This document shows positions 7,635-12,732 of a stretch of DNA of 12,732 bases, in pieces. The translations under genes and the position numbers were made by a program. A model generated the notes under the pieces. It ran no database searches. It saw nothing but the letters and a program-made list of their open reading frames with translations, and was not told the DNA's origin. Numbering within the stretch: the stretch's first letter is position 1; each line of letters starts with the position of its first letter. The DNA is from Terriglobia bacterium. GTDB taxonomy: Bacteria; Acidobacteriota; Terriglobia; UBA7540. The DNA lies in the NCBI GenBank assembly GCA_020072905.1, contig JAIQGB010000079.1, positions 1 through 12,732 of the forward strand, in the 5' to 3' direction.

Positions 7635-7680
7635 CCTTCGGGGGAGGATGTCCTCGGCACGGGCCGAGTCGCCCCGAGGG
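7635..7680 (+). terminator. Nested stem-loop after the first Gln-rich gene
   Basis: CCTTCGGGG (7635-7643) pairs with CCCCGAGGG (7672-7680), nine pairs with one G-T. Inside it CTCGGC (7653-7658) pairs with GCCGAG (7663-7668) around ACGG. It starts 17 bases after the stop. No T-run follows, so it may protect the 3' end or act as an imperfect terminator. Bases 7681-7808 show nothing I can name. Confidence 0.4.
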
Positions 7681-7808
7681 TGGAGTGAAAGCCGAATGAG
7701 CCTTTGGGCTGGCGAGCTGCCCAAGCGGCAAATAAGGACGGAAGCCGTCATCGTGAAATGGCAGGTTTAGTCACCGCGCACTTGGCGAATGATCAGATCC
7801 TTTCCAAG

Positions 7809-7976
7809 GTCGAATCCTCGCTGAACTCCACCAGTCCCACCGTGTATTTCCCCGTCGCAAACTTGAGTGAGCACATTTGACCAAACAGGTGAGCAGTACT
7901 GGGCTGACGTGCAAATGACCCCGGGGTATAAACAGTGTGCCCGGGTTGCCAGCCAGGATCTGGGGGAGGCGGATGT
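7809..7976 (+). promoter_or_regulatory. Promoter cassette copy D
   Basis: Ahead of the second Gln-rich gene. TTTCCCC block (about 7847-7853), TGAGCA (7868-7873), TTGACC (7877-7882), TGAGCA (7890-7895), -35 CTGACG (7904-7909), 17 bp spacer, -10 TATAAA (7927-7932). The leader has CAGTGTGCC, TTGCCAGCCAGGATCTGG and GGGAGGCGGATG. About 155 bases separate the -10 from the GTG at 8086. Between them a short hydrophobic frame (7989-8060, beginning MDMFLLVFLELL) stops before the gene, unlike its counterpart before copy E's gene. Confidence 0.82.
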
Positions 7977-8047
7977 CAAAAGAAGAAAATGGATATGTTT
8001 CTACTTGTGTTTCTTGAACTCCTCGTGGCCTCTCTTTTTGGGCCACA

Positions 8048-8292
8048 TCCCATGGGGTGACCGAATTATACTAAGGAGGTGTGCCGTGAAGGTTAGGATC
8101 TTGAACCGGATGCTGGTGGCGGCTGTCATCAGCGCGGTGTCGTTGGTGGGGATGAGCATACCGACCAACGCCCAGCAACAGCCGCAGCAAGAGCAAGAAC
8201 CGCAGCAAGGCAACAAACAGCAAAAAAAGCAGAAAAAGGAGCAACCGCAGGCGCAACAACAGCAGCAAGGCCAGAATAAACAGCAGCAACAG
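8048..8292 (+). repeat. Near-identical segment shared with 9419-9664
   Basis: Covers the ribosome site, signal peptide and first part of the Gln-rich region of the second Gln-rich gene. Within the coding part I count by eye four substitutions and one extra CAA codon relative to the other copy. Upstream and downstream of it the two loci are much more diverged. Confidence 0.85.
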
Positions 8293-8832
8293 CCGGAGCG
8301 CACGCAGCCTGCAGGACAACAGCCAGCGCCTGCCCAGCGTGCAGGACAACAGCCAGAGCGTGCGCAGCCTGCACAGCCACAGCGGACGCAGCAGCAGGCC
8401 AGTAGACCGGCACAGGAACAGCCACAGCATGCACAGCTACAGAGCACCCCGCAACGGCAGCATGACTGGCAGCAGCAACAGCAGAGTACCTGGCAGCAGC
8501 ACCGCGCCCGCAGCTTTGATTCCGAGCACCGCACTTGGCAGCAACGCGGCGGCTACAATGGCTACCGCATTCCTGACAGCGATTTCCGCAGCTACTATGG
8601 CCCGAACCACTGGTTCCGCGTCTACAGCCTCCCCTTCATGGTGGTGGGCGGGTATCCGCGCTTCCAGTACGGTGGCTATTGGTTCAGTTTCGTTGACCCG
8701 TATCCAGAATACTGGGGAGACTCCTGGTACCAAACCGATGATGTTTATGTCGAGTACTTCGATGACGGGTATTACCTGTACAACCGCAGGTATCCTGGCC
8801 GCCCCGGGATTACAATTAGCATCTCGTTTTAG
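8086..8832 (+). CDS. Secreted Gln-rich protein, paralog of the first
   Basis: A 248-residue protein starting at GTG 8086, chosen because AAGGAGG (8073-8079) lies six bases upstream and the signal peptide (KVRILNRMLVAAVIS, cut near TNA-Q) begins there. The open frame continues upstream to 7867 but only through the promoter cassette. Residues about 30-155 are Gln/Pro-rich with KKQKK and QPERTQPAGQQ-type repeats. Residues about 160-248 are the Tyr-rich domain shared with the preceding gene: YRIPDSDFRSYYG, RFQYGGYWFSF, DDVYVEYFDDGYYLYNRRYPG. The signal peptide and first 40 mature residues are nearly identical to the next gene, whose C-terminus is different. Exported envelope protein of unknown role, controlled by cassette D. 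Confidence 0.87.
   Translation: MKVRILNRMLVAAVISAVSLVGMSIPTNAQQQPQQEQEPQQGNKQQKKQKKEQPQAQQQQQGQNKQQQQPERTQPAGQQPAPAQRAGQQPERAQPAQPQRTQQQASRPAQEQPQHAQLQSTPQRQHDWQQQQQSTWQQHRARSFDSEHRTWQQRGGYNGYRIPDSDFRSYYGPNHWFRVYSLPFMVVGGYPRFQYGGYWFSFVDPYPEYWGDSWYQTDDVYVEYFDDGYYLYNRRYPGRPGITISISF
8311..8370 (+). repeat. 30 bp direct repeat in the Gln/Pro-rich region
   Basis: GCAGGACAACAGCCAG recurs 30 bp apart, followed each time by a similar GCxTGCxCAGC stretch. It encodes AGQQPAPAQR and AGQQPERAQP. Typical slippage-prone coding repeat. Confidence 0.7.
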
Positions 8833-8868
8833 GTCCTCTACAAACCGAGGCGGTAGTGTCCTGAACAA

Positions 8869-8916
8869 GCGCCCAGCTCCATGGAACCGAGAAGAAGAGT
8901 CAGTGGAGTTGGGCGC
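8869..8916 (+). terminator. Long stem-loop after the second Gln-rich gene
   Basis: GCGCCCAGCTCC (8869-8880) pairs with GGAGTTGGGCGC (8905-8916), twelve pairs with one G-T, around a 24-base loop. Begins 36 bases after the stop. The flanking bases and left arm match the stem-loop after the third Gln-rich gene. No T-run follows directly. Confidence 0.5.
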
Positions 8917-9039
8917 ACCCCGGTTGGAAGAGGGGGGGCCGCGCTGGAAACATCGAATGACAAACAGGCGTACTCTCCTCAATTCCCGGGGAGCGGACGT
9001 GTGACCGTCTGCCTCTGAAAATAGGGAGGCAATTCGATC

Positions 9040-9132
9040 ATGCCTTCAACGCAAATCTTGTTAGTTTTGATCGTGGTGGGTGTTCTCCTCTGGCTCGTCA
9101 ATAGCTTCATACCGATGAGGGGCTCCCTTTAG
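9040..9132 (+). CDS. Small membrane peptide, truncated Thivi_2564-like protein
   Basis: Thirty residues: MPSTQILLVLIVVGVLLWLV then NSFIPMRGSL. GGGAGG (9024-9029) lies ten bases before the ATG. The LVLIVVGVLLWLVNxFIPM pattern matches the first helix and conserved turn of the small Thivi_2564-family membrane proteins, which as I recall are about 50-60 residues with a second helix. Here a TAG falls right after the turn, so the second helix is lost or the gene is a remnant. It would be a single-span inner-membrane peptide. The stop lies 24 bases before the region shared by cassettes A and E, so an insertion or recombination there may have cut the gene. Confidence 0.55.
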   Translation: MPSTQILLVLIVVGVLLWLVNSFIPMRGSL

Positions 9133-9156
9133 ACGGCCTTGGACTCCTCAGTGTGG

Positions 9157-9345
9157 TCCTGCACGACTAGCCTCGATGTCGAACCATCGCTAATTTCGAC
9201 CGGTCCTACCCTGGAGTTCCCCCTCATCATTCGGCATGAGCAATATTGACCAAACATGTGAGCCGTACTGGGCTGACGCGCGAATTACACCAGGGTATAA
9301 CCAGCGTGCGTTGAGGTGCCAGCCAGGGTCTAGTGGGAGGCGGAC
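9157..9345 (+). promoter_or_regulatory. Promoter cassette copy E, with upstream extension
   Basis: Ahead of the third Gln-rich gene. TTCCCCC block (9218-9224), TGAGCA (9237-9242), TTGACC (9246-9251), TGAGCC (9259-9264), -35 CTGACG (9273-9278), 17 bp spacer, -10 TATAAC (9296-9301). The leader has GTGCCAGCCAGGGTCTAGTGG and GGAGGCGG. Bases 9157-9183 (TCCTGCACGACTAGCC, then TCGATGTCGAA) are shared only with copy A. The core common to all five copies starts at about 9178. Confidence 0.82.
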
Positions 9346-9365
9346 GGCAACAGAAGAAATTGGTT

Positions 9366-9458
9366 ATGTTTCTCATCCTGCTTGTTGTGCTCCTCGCGGG
9401 TACTCTTTATGGGCTCTATCCCATGGAGCAACCGAATTACCAAGGAGGTGTGCCGTGA
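9366..9458 (+). CDS. Possible 30-residue hydrophobic leader peptide
   Basis: Reads MFLILLVVLLAGTLYGLYPM then EQPNYQGGVP and stops at TGA, overlapping the GTG start of the next gene as GTGA. It runs through that gene's ribosome site. It has one strong hydrophobic stretch, as in a membrane peptide, but no good ribosome site of its own. The related stretch before copy D's gene is broken by an earlier stop. It could be a real small membrane protein, a coupling leader, or chance. Confidence 0.35.
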   Translation: MFLILLVVLLAGTLYGLYPMEQPNYQGGVP

Positions 9459-9664
9459 AGGTTAGGATCTTGAACCGGATGCTGGTGGCGGCTGTCATCA
9501 GCGCGGTGTTGTTGGGTGGGATGAGCATACCGACCAACGCCCAGCAACAGCCGCAGCAAGAGCAACAACCGCAGCAAGGCAACAAACAGCAAAAAAAGCA
9601 GAAAAAGGAGCAACCGCAGGCGCAACAACAACAGCAGCAAGGCCAGAATAAACAGCAGCAACAG
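9419..9664 (+). repeat. Near-identical segment shared with 8048-8292
   Basis: Second copy of the shared ribosome site, signal peptide and early Gln-rich coding segment. It ends where the 17-residue repeats of this gene take over. Confidence 0.85.
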
Positions 9665-10603
9665 CGCGCCCAGCAGCAACAACAGCAGCTGGACCAGAAT
9701 AAACAGCAGCAACAGCGCGCCCAGCAGCAACAACAGCAGCTGGACCAGAATAAACAGCAGCAACAGCGCGCCCAGCAGCAACAACAGCAGCTAGACCAGA
9801 ATAAACAGCAACAACAGCGGGCGCAGCAGCAACAGCAGCAGGTAAACCAAAATAAACAGCAACAACAGCGGGCGCAGCAGCAGCTGGACCAGAATAAACA
9901 GCAGCAACAGCGCGCCCAGCAGCAAAAATGGCAGCGGGACCAGGATTGGCAACAGCACGTCCAGCAACAACGGCAGCAAGACCAAAATCAGCAGCAAGCC
10001 CGCCTCTCACAACAGCGTCAGCAACAGCTTATTGCCGAGCAGCAGCAGCGTCTGACTCAGTACCGTCAAGATCTAGATCAGCGGCAGCGTGTCGGGCAGC
10101 AGCATACAGCAGAGCTTCAGCGACAAGGACGCATGGCGCAGTACCGTTATGAGCAAGAGTATGTAGGGCGCTTACGTGAGCAGCATATGCGCCTCCAGAA
10201 CGACCGCCACGATTACAACAACGATCCATACTTCTACACGGGTTGGAATTATCGTTACAGCCGTGGCGGCCGGTACTACGAGACGAATCAATACGGCGCC
10301 AATATGCTTCGGGAGGCCCTGAACTACGGTTATGAGCAAGGCTTCCTCGCCGGACAGGCAGACCGGCAGGATCGCTGGCGTTCCAACTACCAAGACTCGT
10401 ATGCCTATCAGGACGCGAACTACGGCTATGGTGGCTATTATGTACCCCAGGGCGAATACAACTACTACTTCCGCCAGGGGTTCCGTCGCGGCTATGAAGA
10501 TGGCTTCTACAGCCGATATCAATATGGGCGATATTCGGGCGGCAGGTACACAATCCTTGGCGCCATTGTAGGATCAATCCTTGACATGGAGTTCCTTCGC
10601 TAA
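9455..10603 (+). CDS. Secreted Gln-repeat protein with distinct C-terminal domain
   Basis: A 382-residue protein from GTG 9455, with AAGGAGG (9442-9448) six bases upstream; the frame open to 9236 runs over the promoter and is not counted. Residues 1-29 are a signal peptide almost identical to the preceding gene. Residues 64-162 hold six units of a 17-residue repeat (QNKQQQQRAQQQQQQLD and variants; one unit has 14). A further Gln/Arg-rich helical stretch, probably coiled coil, runs to about 250. The end (about 255-382) is Tyr/Gly-rich with two related motifs, GYEQGFLAGQADR and FRRGYEDGFYSRYQYG, and a final hydrophobic TILGAIVGSIL. This ending is unrelated to the preceding paralog's. It is exported; the role may be cell-wall or surface binding, by inference only. 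Controlled by cassette E. Confidence 0.87.
   Translation: MKVRILNRMLVAAVISAVLLGGMSIPTNAQQQPQQEQQPQQGNKQQKKQKKEQPQAQQQQQQGQNKQQQQRAQQQQQQLDQNKQQQQRAQQQQQQLDQNKQQQQRAQQQQQQLDQNKQQQQRAQQQQQQVNQNKQQQQRAQQQLDQNKQQQQRAQQQKWQRDQDWQQHVQQQRQQDQNQQQARLSQQRQQQLIAEQQQRLTQYRQDLDQRQRVGQQHTAELQRQGRMAQYRYEQEYVGRLREQHMRLQNDRHDYNNDPYFYTGWNYRYSRGGRYYETNQYGANMLREALNYGYEQGFLAGQADRQDRWRSNYQDSYAYQDANYGYGGYYVPQGEYNYYFRQGFRRGYEDGFYSRYQYGRYSGGRYTILGAIVGSILDMEFLR
9644..9940 (+). repeat. Tandem 51 bp coding repeats, six units
   Basis: Units at 9644, 9695, 9746, 9797, 9848 (shortened to 42 bp) and 9890. The first three are almost identical, the fourth has VN in place of LD, and the last drifts to KWQRD. The gradient suggests recent expansion at the 5' side. 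In-frame, so copy number can vary without breaking the protein. Confidence 0.9.
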
Positions 10604-10633
10604 AGACTGAGATGGTGGTGTCCAAGACAAGCG

Positions 10634-10684
10634 CCCGGCTCCGAAGGTGATGTTTCGCGCCGATGCCGCCTTCGCCGAGCCGGG
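10634..10684 (+). terminator. Stem-loop after the third Gln-rich gene
   Basis: CCCGGCTC (10634-10641) pairs with GAGCCGGG (10677-10684), and the adjoining CGAAGG (10642-10647) pairs with CCTTCG (10669-10674), leaving a two-base bulge. The preceding bases (GGTGGTGTCC, ACAAGCGCCCGGCTCC) match those before the 8869 stem-loop. No T-run. It begins 30 bases after the stop. Confidence 0.5.
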
Positions 10685-10770
10685 ATTTACGAGGCTCTGG
10701 AGGAGCCGGGACGAAGTAGCGATCCGCCTTCCGGCCAACGACAGCCTGGAGCGGGATATCGCGGAGCTGT

Positions 10771-10798
10771 TGACCCGGCCGGTCGACCGGCCGGGTCA
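10771..10798. repeat. Perfect 28 bp palindrome upstream of the FecR-like gene
   Basis: The arm TGACCCGGCCGGTC is followed directly by its exact reverse complement, with no spacer. It lies about 107 bases before the ATG at 10906. It could be a dimeric-protein operator, a cruciform, or part of a terminator stem. The rest of 10685-10905 contains no gene I can support; a frame at 10647-10832 looks accidental, and I see no clear promoter. Confidence 0.8.
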
Positions 10799-10905
10799 CA
10801 GGAGAATGCGCTCCGGATGTTTGGGAGCCTGAGTTGTTAAGACTTGCCGGGAATTCCGGGAAACTCGGTATCGCCAAGAAAAAAAGTATTGGAGGTCGCT
10901 CTCTT

Positions 10906-12732
10906 ATGGACAAAGCACTGAAAGAGATAGTGATTTGGATGAGCCTGCTGGTCGGGGTTGCCCTTCTGACCACAACATTGCCGCAGCGAGCGGCTGCGCA
11001 GGATGAGGATGATCCTCCTGGCCGAGTGGCCCGACTGGGGTATATGCAGGGCTCGGTTTCATTCCAGCCCGCGGGCGAATCGGACTGGGTACAGGCGGTT
11101 CCGAACCGGCCGATGACGACCGGCGACAAGCTCTGGGCGGATCAGGACTCGCGAGCCGAAGTGGAACTAGGGTCTGCCGTGATCCGTTTGGCAGCCAACA
11201 CCGGCTTCTCATTTCTCAACCTGGACGATCGCACGATGCAGATCCAGCTCACATCAGGTTCGCTCAATATCAGTGTGCAGCGGCTGAACCGCAACGATGT
11301 TCTCGAAGTGGACACGCCCAACCAGGCATTTTCGGTTTTGCAGCCCGGACGCTACCGGGTAGAGGCTAGTGGAGACGGAGACTACACAGTCGTCAGCGTA
11401 CGCGAAGGCGAGGGCGAGTCGACCGGCAACGGTCAGACCTACACGCTGCATGCCGGGCAGAGAGGCACCTTCAGCGGTGCGGAGTCGCTCAACGCAGACG
11501 TGGTGGAAATCGGTGGCCCCGATGAATTTGACAACTGGGCCGACAGCCGCGACCGCCGCCACGAGGGGTCTCGCTCGGCGCAGTATCTTTCGCAGGATGT
11601 CGTTGGTTATGAGGATTTGGATGATTACGGCGACTGGCGCAACGATTCCAACTACGGACATGTCTGGTTCCCCACGCGCGTTTCTGCCGGATGGGCGCCA
11701 TATCGCGATGGCCACTGGGATTGGATTTCTCCCTGGGGTTGGACCTGGGTGGATGACGCTTCGTGGGGCTATGCACCGTTTCACTACGGACGTTGGGTGA
11801 CCGTTGGAGGTCGCTGGGGCTGGGTAGCTGGACCCGTTGACGTTGTGCCAGTTTACGCGCCCGCGCTGGTAGTCTTCCTCGGCGCCGGCGGCATTGGATT
11901 CGGCGGCAATGTGGGATGGTTCCCGCTGGGCCCGCGGGAAGTTTACGTCCCGTCCTACAATGTGAGCCGGGGGTACATGAACCGGGTCAACATCAGCAAC
12001 ACGACGGTCAACAACACGATTATAACTAACGTATATAACACAACAATAATCCACAATTCTACCAACATCACCAATGTTACCTATGTGAACAGGAATGTAG
12101 CGGGCGCGGTCACTGCGGTTCCGCAGCGCGCCTTCGTCAACGCACAGCCCGTGGCCAGAGTAGCCGTCGCCGTGAACGCCCGGGAGATGGCTTCTGGGCC
12201 TGTGAGCTCAAGGGCGACCGTGGCTCCCTCACGAGAGAGCGTACTGGGATTGAGGGCTAATAGCGCGGGACACGTAGCTGCGCCGCCGCCTGCAGTGGCT
12301 AGCCGGCGGGTGATCGCCAAAGCGCCGCCACCTCCCCCGCCCGTGCCTTTCGCCAGACAGCAGCAGGCCTTGGCAGCGCATCCGGGACAGCCCCTGGTGC
12401 GGCGCGAAGTGCAGACCTTGCGTCCGGCGAATACTCCTGCCGCGCAACCGATGGTCAAACTGGCGCCTCCGGGGAAACCGGCGACGCCGAACATGGGCCG
12501 ACCGGGCAACCAGCCAGGGAATCCTCCGAACGCCGGAAGACCAGGCCAGCCCGCCAATATGCCGCCTGCGAACCGGCCGGGCAACCAGCCCGCTGCGAAC
12601 GAGCGTCCTGAGGCGACTCAGCCTGCCCCGATTACCCGGCCAGAGCCAGCAAAGCGTCCCGAGCCGACTCAGCCTAAGCCGATTACCCGGCCGGAGCCAC
12701 CAAGCCGTCCTGAGGCGACTCAGCCTGCCCCG
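10906..12732 (+). CDS. Secreted FecR/DUF6600-like protein, 3' end beyond window
   Basis: The frame is open for 609 codons to the last base, so the stop lies outside. GGAGG (10891-10895) is ten bases before the ATG. Residues 1-31 are a signal peptide (cut near AAA-Q). Residues about 44-185 resemble a FecR-type domain: GYMQGSVSFQPAGESDW, TTGDKLWADQDSRAEVELG, LTSGSLNISVQ, VSVREGEGES and LHAGQRGTF. Residues about 234-310 are the Trp-rich DUF6600-type block (GYEDLDDYGDW, GWAPYRDGHWDW, WGWTWVDDASWGYAPFHYGRW). Residues 362-395 are Asn/Thr/Ile-rich (NISNTTVNNTII and NNTII-like repeats), with lower GC than the rest. From about 435 it is Pro-rich, ending in 17-residue repeats. FecR-type domains usually sense or bind at the envelope; here there is no anti-sigma segment, so a surface or periplasmic structural role is more likely. 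It has no cassette in front. Confidence 0.88.
   Translation, partial: MDKALKEIVIWMSLLVGVALLTTTLPQRAAAQDEDDPPGRVARLGYMQGSVSFQPAGESDWVQAVPNRPMTTGDKLWADQDSRAEVELGSAVIRLAANTGFSFLNLDDRTMQIQLTSGSLNISVQRLNRNDVLEVDTPNQAFSVLQPGRYRVEASGDGDYTVVSVREGEGESTGNGQTYTLHAGQRGTFSGAESLNADVVEIGGPDEFDNWADSRDRRHEGSRSAQYLSQDVVGYEDLDDYGDWRNDSNYGHVWFPTRVSAGWAPYRDGHWDWISPWGWTWVDDASWGYAPFHYGRWVTVGGRWGWVAGPVDVVPVYAPALVVFLGAGGIGFGGNVGWFPLGPREVYVPSYNVSRGYMNRVNISNTTVNNTIITNVYNTTIIHNSTNITNVTYVNRNVAGAVTAVPQRAFVNAQPVARVAVAVNAREMASGPVSSRATVAPSRESVLGLRANSAGHVAAPPPAVASRRVIAKAPPPPPPVPFARQQQALAAHPGQPLVRREVQTLRPANTPAAQPMVKLAPPGKPATPNMGRPGNQPGNPPNAGRPGQPANMPPANRPGNQPAANERPEATQPAPITRPEPAKRPEPTQPKPITRPEPPSRPEATQPAP
12604..12732 (+). repeat. 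51 bp coding repeats in the Pro-rich tail
   Basis: Units at 12604-12654 and 12655-12705 and a third started at 12706 and cut by the window edge. Each encodes RPExTQPxPITRPEPxx. Unrelated in sequence to the 51 bp Gln repeats upstream. Confidence 0.85.

Noticed and set aside
7876..7882. TTGACC as the -35 hexamer of the cassette
   Set aside because: It is about 44 bp from the TATAAA box, far too long. CTGAC(A/G) gives 17 bp in four copies and 18 in the fifth.
7867..8085. N-terminal extension of the second Gln-rich gene upstream of GTG 8086, and the equal one at 9236-9454
   Set aside because: The open frame runs straight through the promoter boxes and leader. The AAGGAGG site and signal peptide both place the start at the GTG. 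The equal 219-base length reflects cassette duplication.
8001..8534. Cys- and Leu-rich minus-strand ORFs opposite the Gln-rich regions
   Set aside because: They are the antisense reading of CAG/CAA codons and carry no independent support.
9644..9940. CRISPR-like array from the regular repeats
   Set aside because: The repeats are contiguous, in frame and encode Gln-rich units, with no unique spacers.
10647..10832. 61-residue ORF after the third Gln-rich gene
   Set aside because: It begins inside the stem-loop, spans the perfect palindrome and has no ribosome site or recognisable sequence.
11254..12054. Long minus-strand ORF opposite the FecR-like gene
   Set aside because: The plus-strand frame is open for 609 codons with signal peptide and domain structure, so the minus frame is a shadow.

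Overview
The window looks like a chromosomal accessory region of a GC-rich Gram-negative soil bacterium. Acidobacteriota (Terriglobia-like) is my best inference. It rests on the mix of secreted FecR/DUF6600-type, glutamine-rich and Tyr/Trp-rich envelope proteins and on strong AGGAGG ribosome sites. There is no rRNA or tRNA gene, so the taxonomic call is not certain.

Layout. (1) 136-1965 (+): a complete homodimer-type ABC exporter. (2) 2190-3104 (-): a secreted protein of unknown function with kinase-like spacing of conserved-looking residues. (3) 3668-4750 (+): a cytoplasmic phospholipase D-superfamily protein whose second HKD motif has Arg for Lys. (4) 5102-5686 and 5698-6669 (+): a two-gene operon of a secreted hypothetical protein and a secreted calcineurin-like phosphoesterase. 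(5) 7028-7618, 8086-8832 and 9455-10603 (+): three secreted Gln-rich proteins. The first two share a C-terminal domain. The last two share an almost identical N-terminal DNA segment but have different C-termini. (6) 9040-9132 (+): a 30-residue membrane peptide resembling a truncated Thivi_2564-family protein. (7) 10906-12732 (+): a FecR/DUF6600-like secreted protein that is open to the window edge.

The most striking feature is not a gene. A roughly 160-175 bp cassette occurs five times: at 3210-3365 on the minus strand, and at 4767-4930, 6831-7003, 7809-7976 and 9157-9345 on the plus strand. Each copy points at the next gene or operon, whether or not those genes are related. Every copy holds the same ordered parts: a C-rich block (TTCCCCC-like), a TGAGCA direct repeat of exactly 22 bp period with TTGACC between, then 14 bp on a CTGAC(A/G) -35 hexamer, a 17 bp spacer (18 in one copy) and a TATAAA/TATAAC/TATCAT/TATACC -10. 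After that comes a shared transcribed leader (GCCAGCCAGGATCTGGTGGGAGGCGG-like, in pieces). I read this as a repeated promoter-operator that ties one secreted kinase-like protein, one phosphoesterase operon and three Gln-rich envelope proteins into a local regulon under an unidentified regulator.

Secondary structure signals include related stem-loops just after the 8832 and 10603 stop codons, a nested stem-loop after 7618, and a perfect 28 bp palindrome at 10771-10798 upstream of the FecR-like gene. Several of the leaders carry small upstream ORFs whose stop codon overlaps the main start codon (ATGA or GTGA), which suggests translational coupling.
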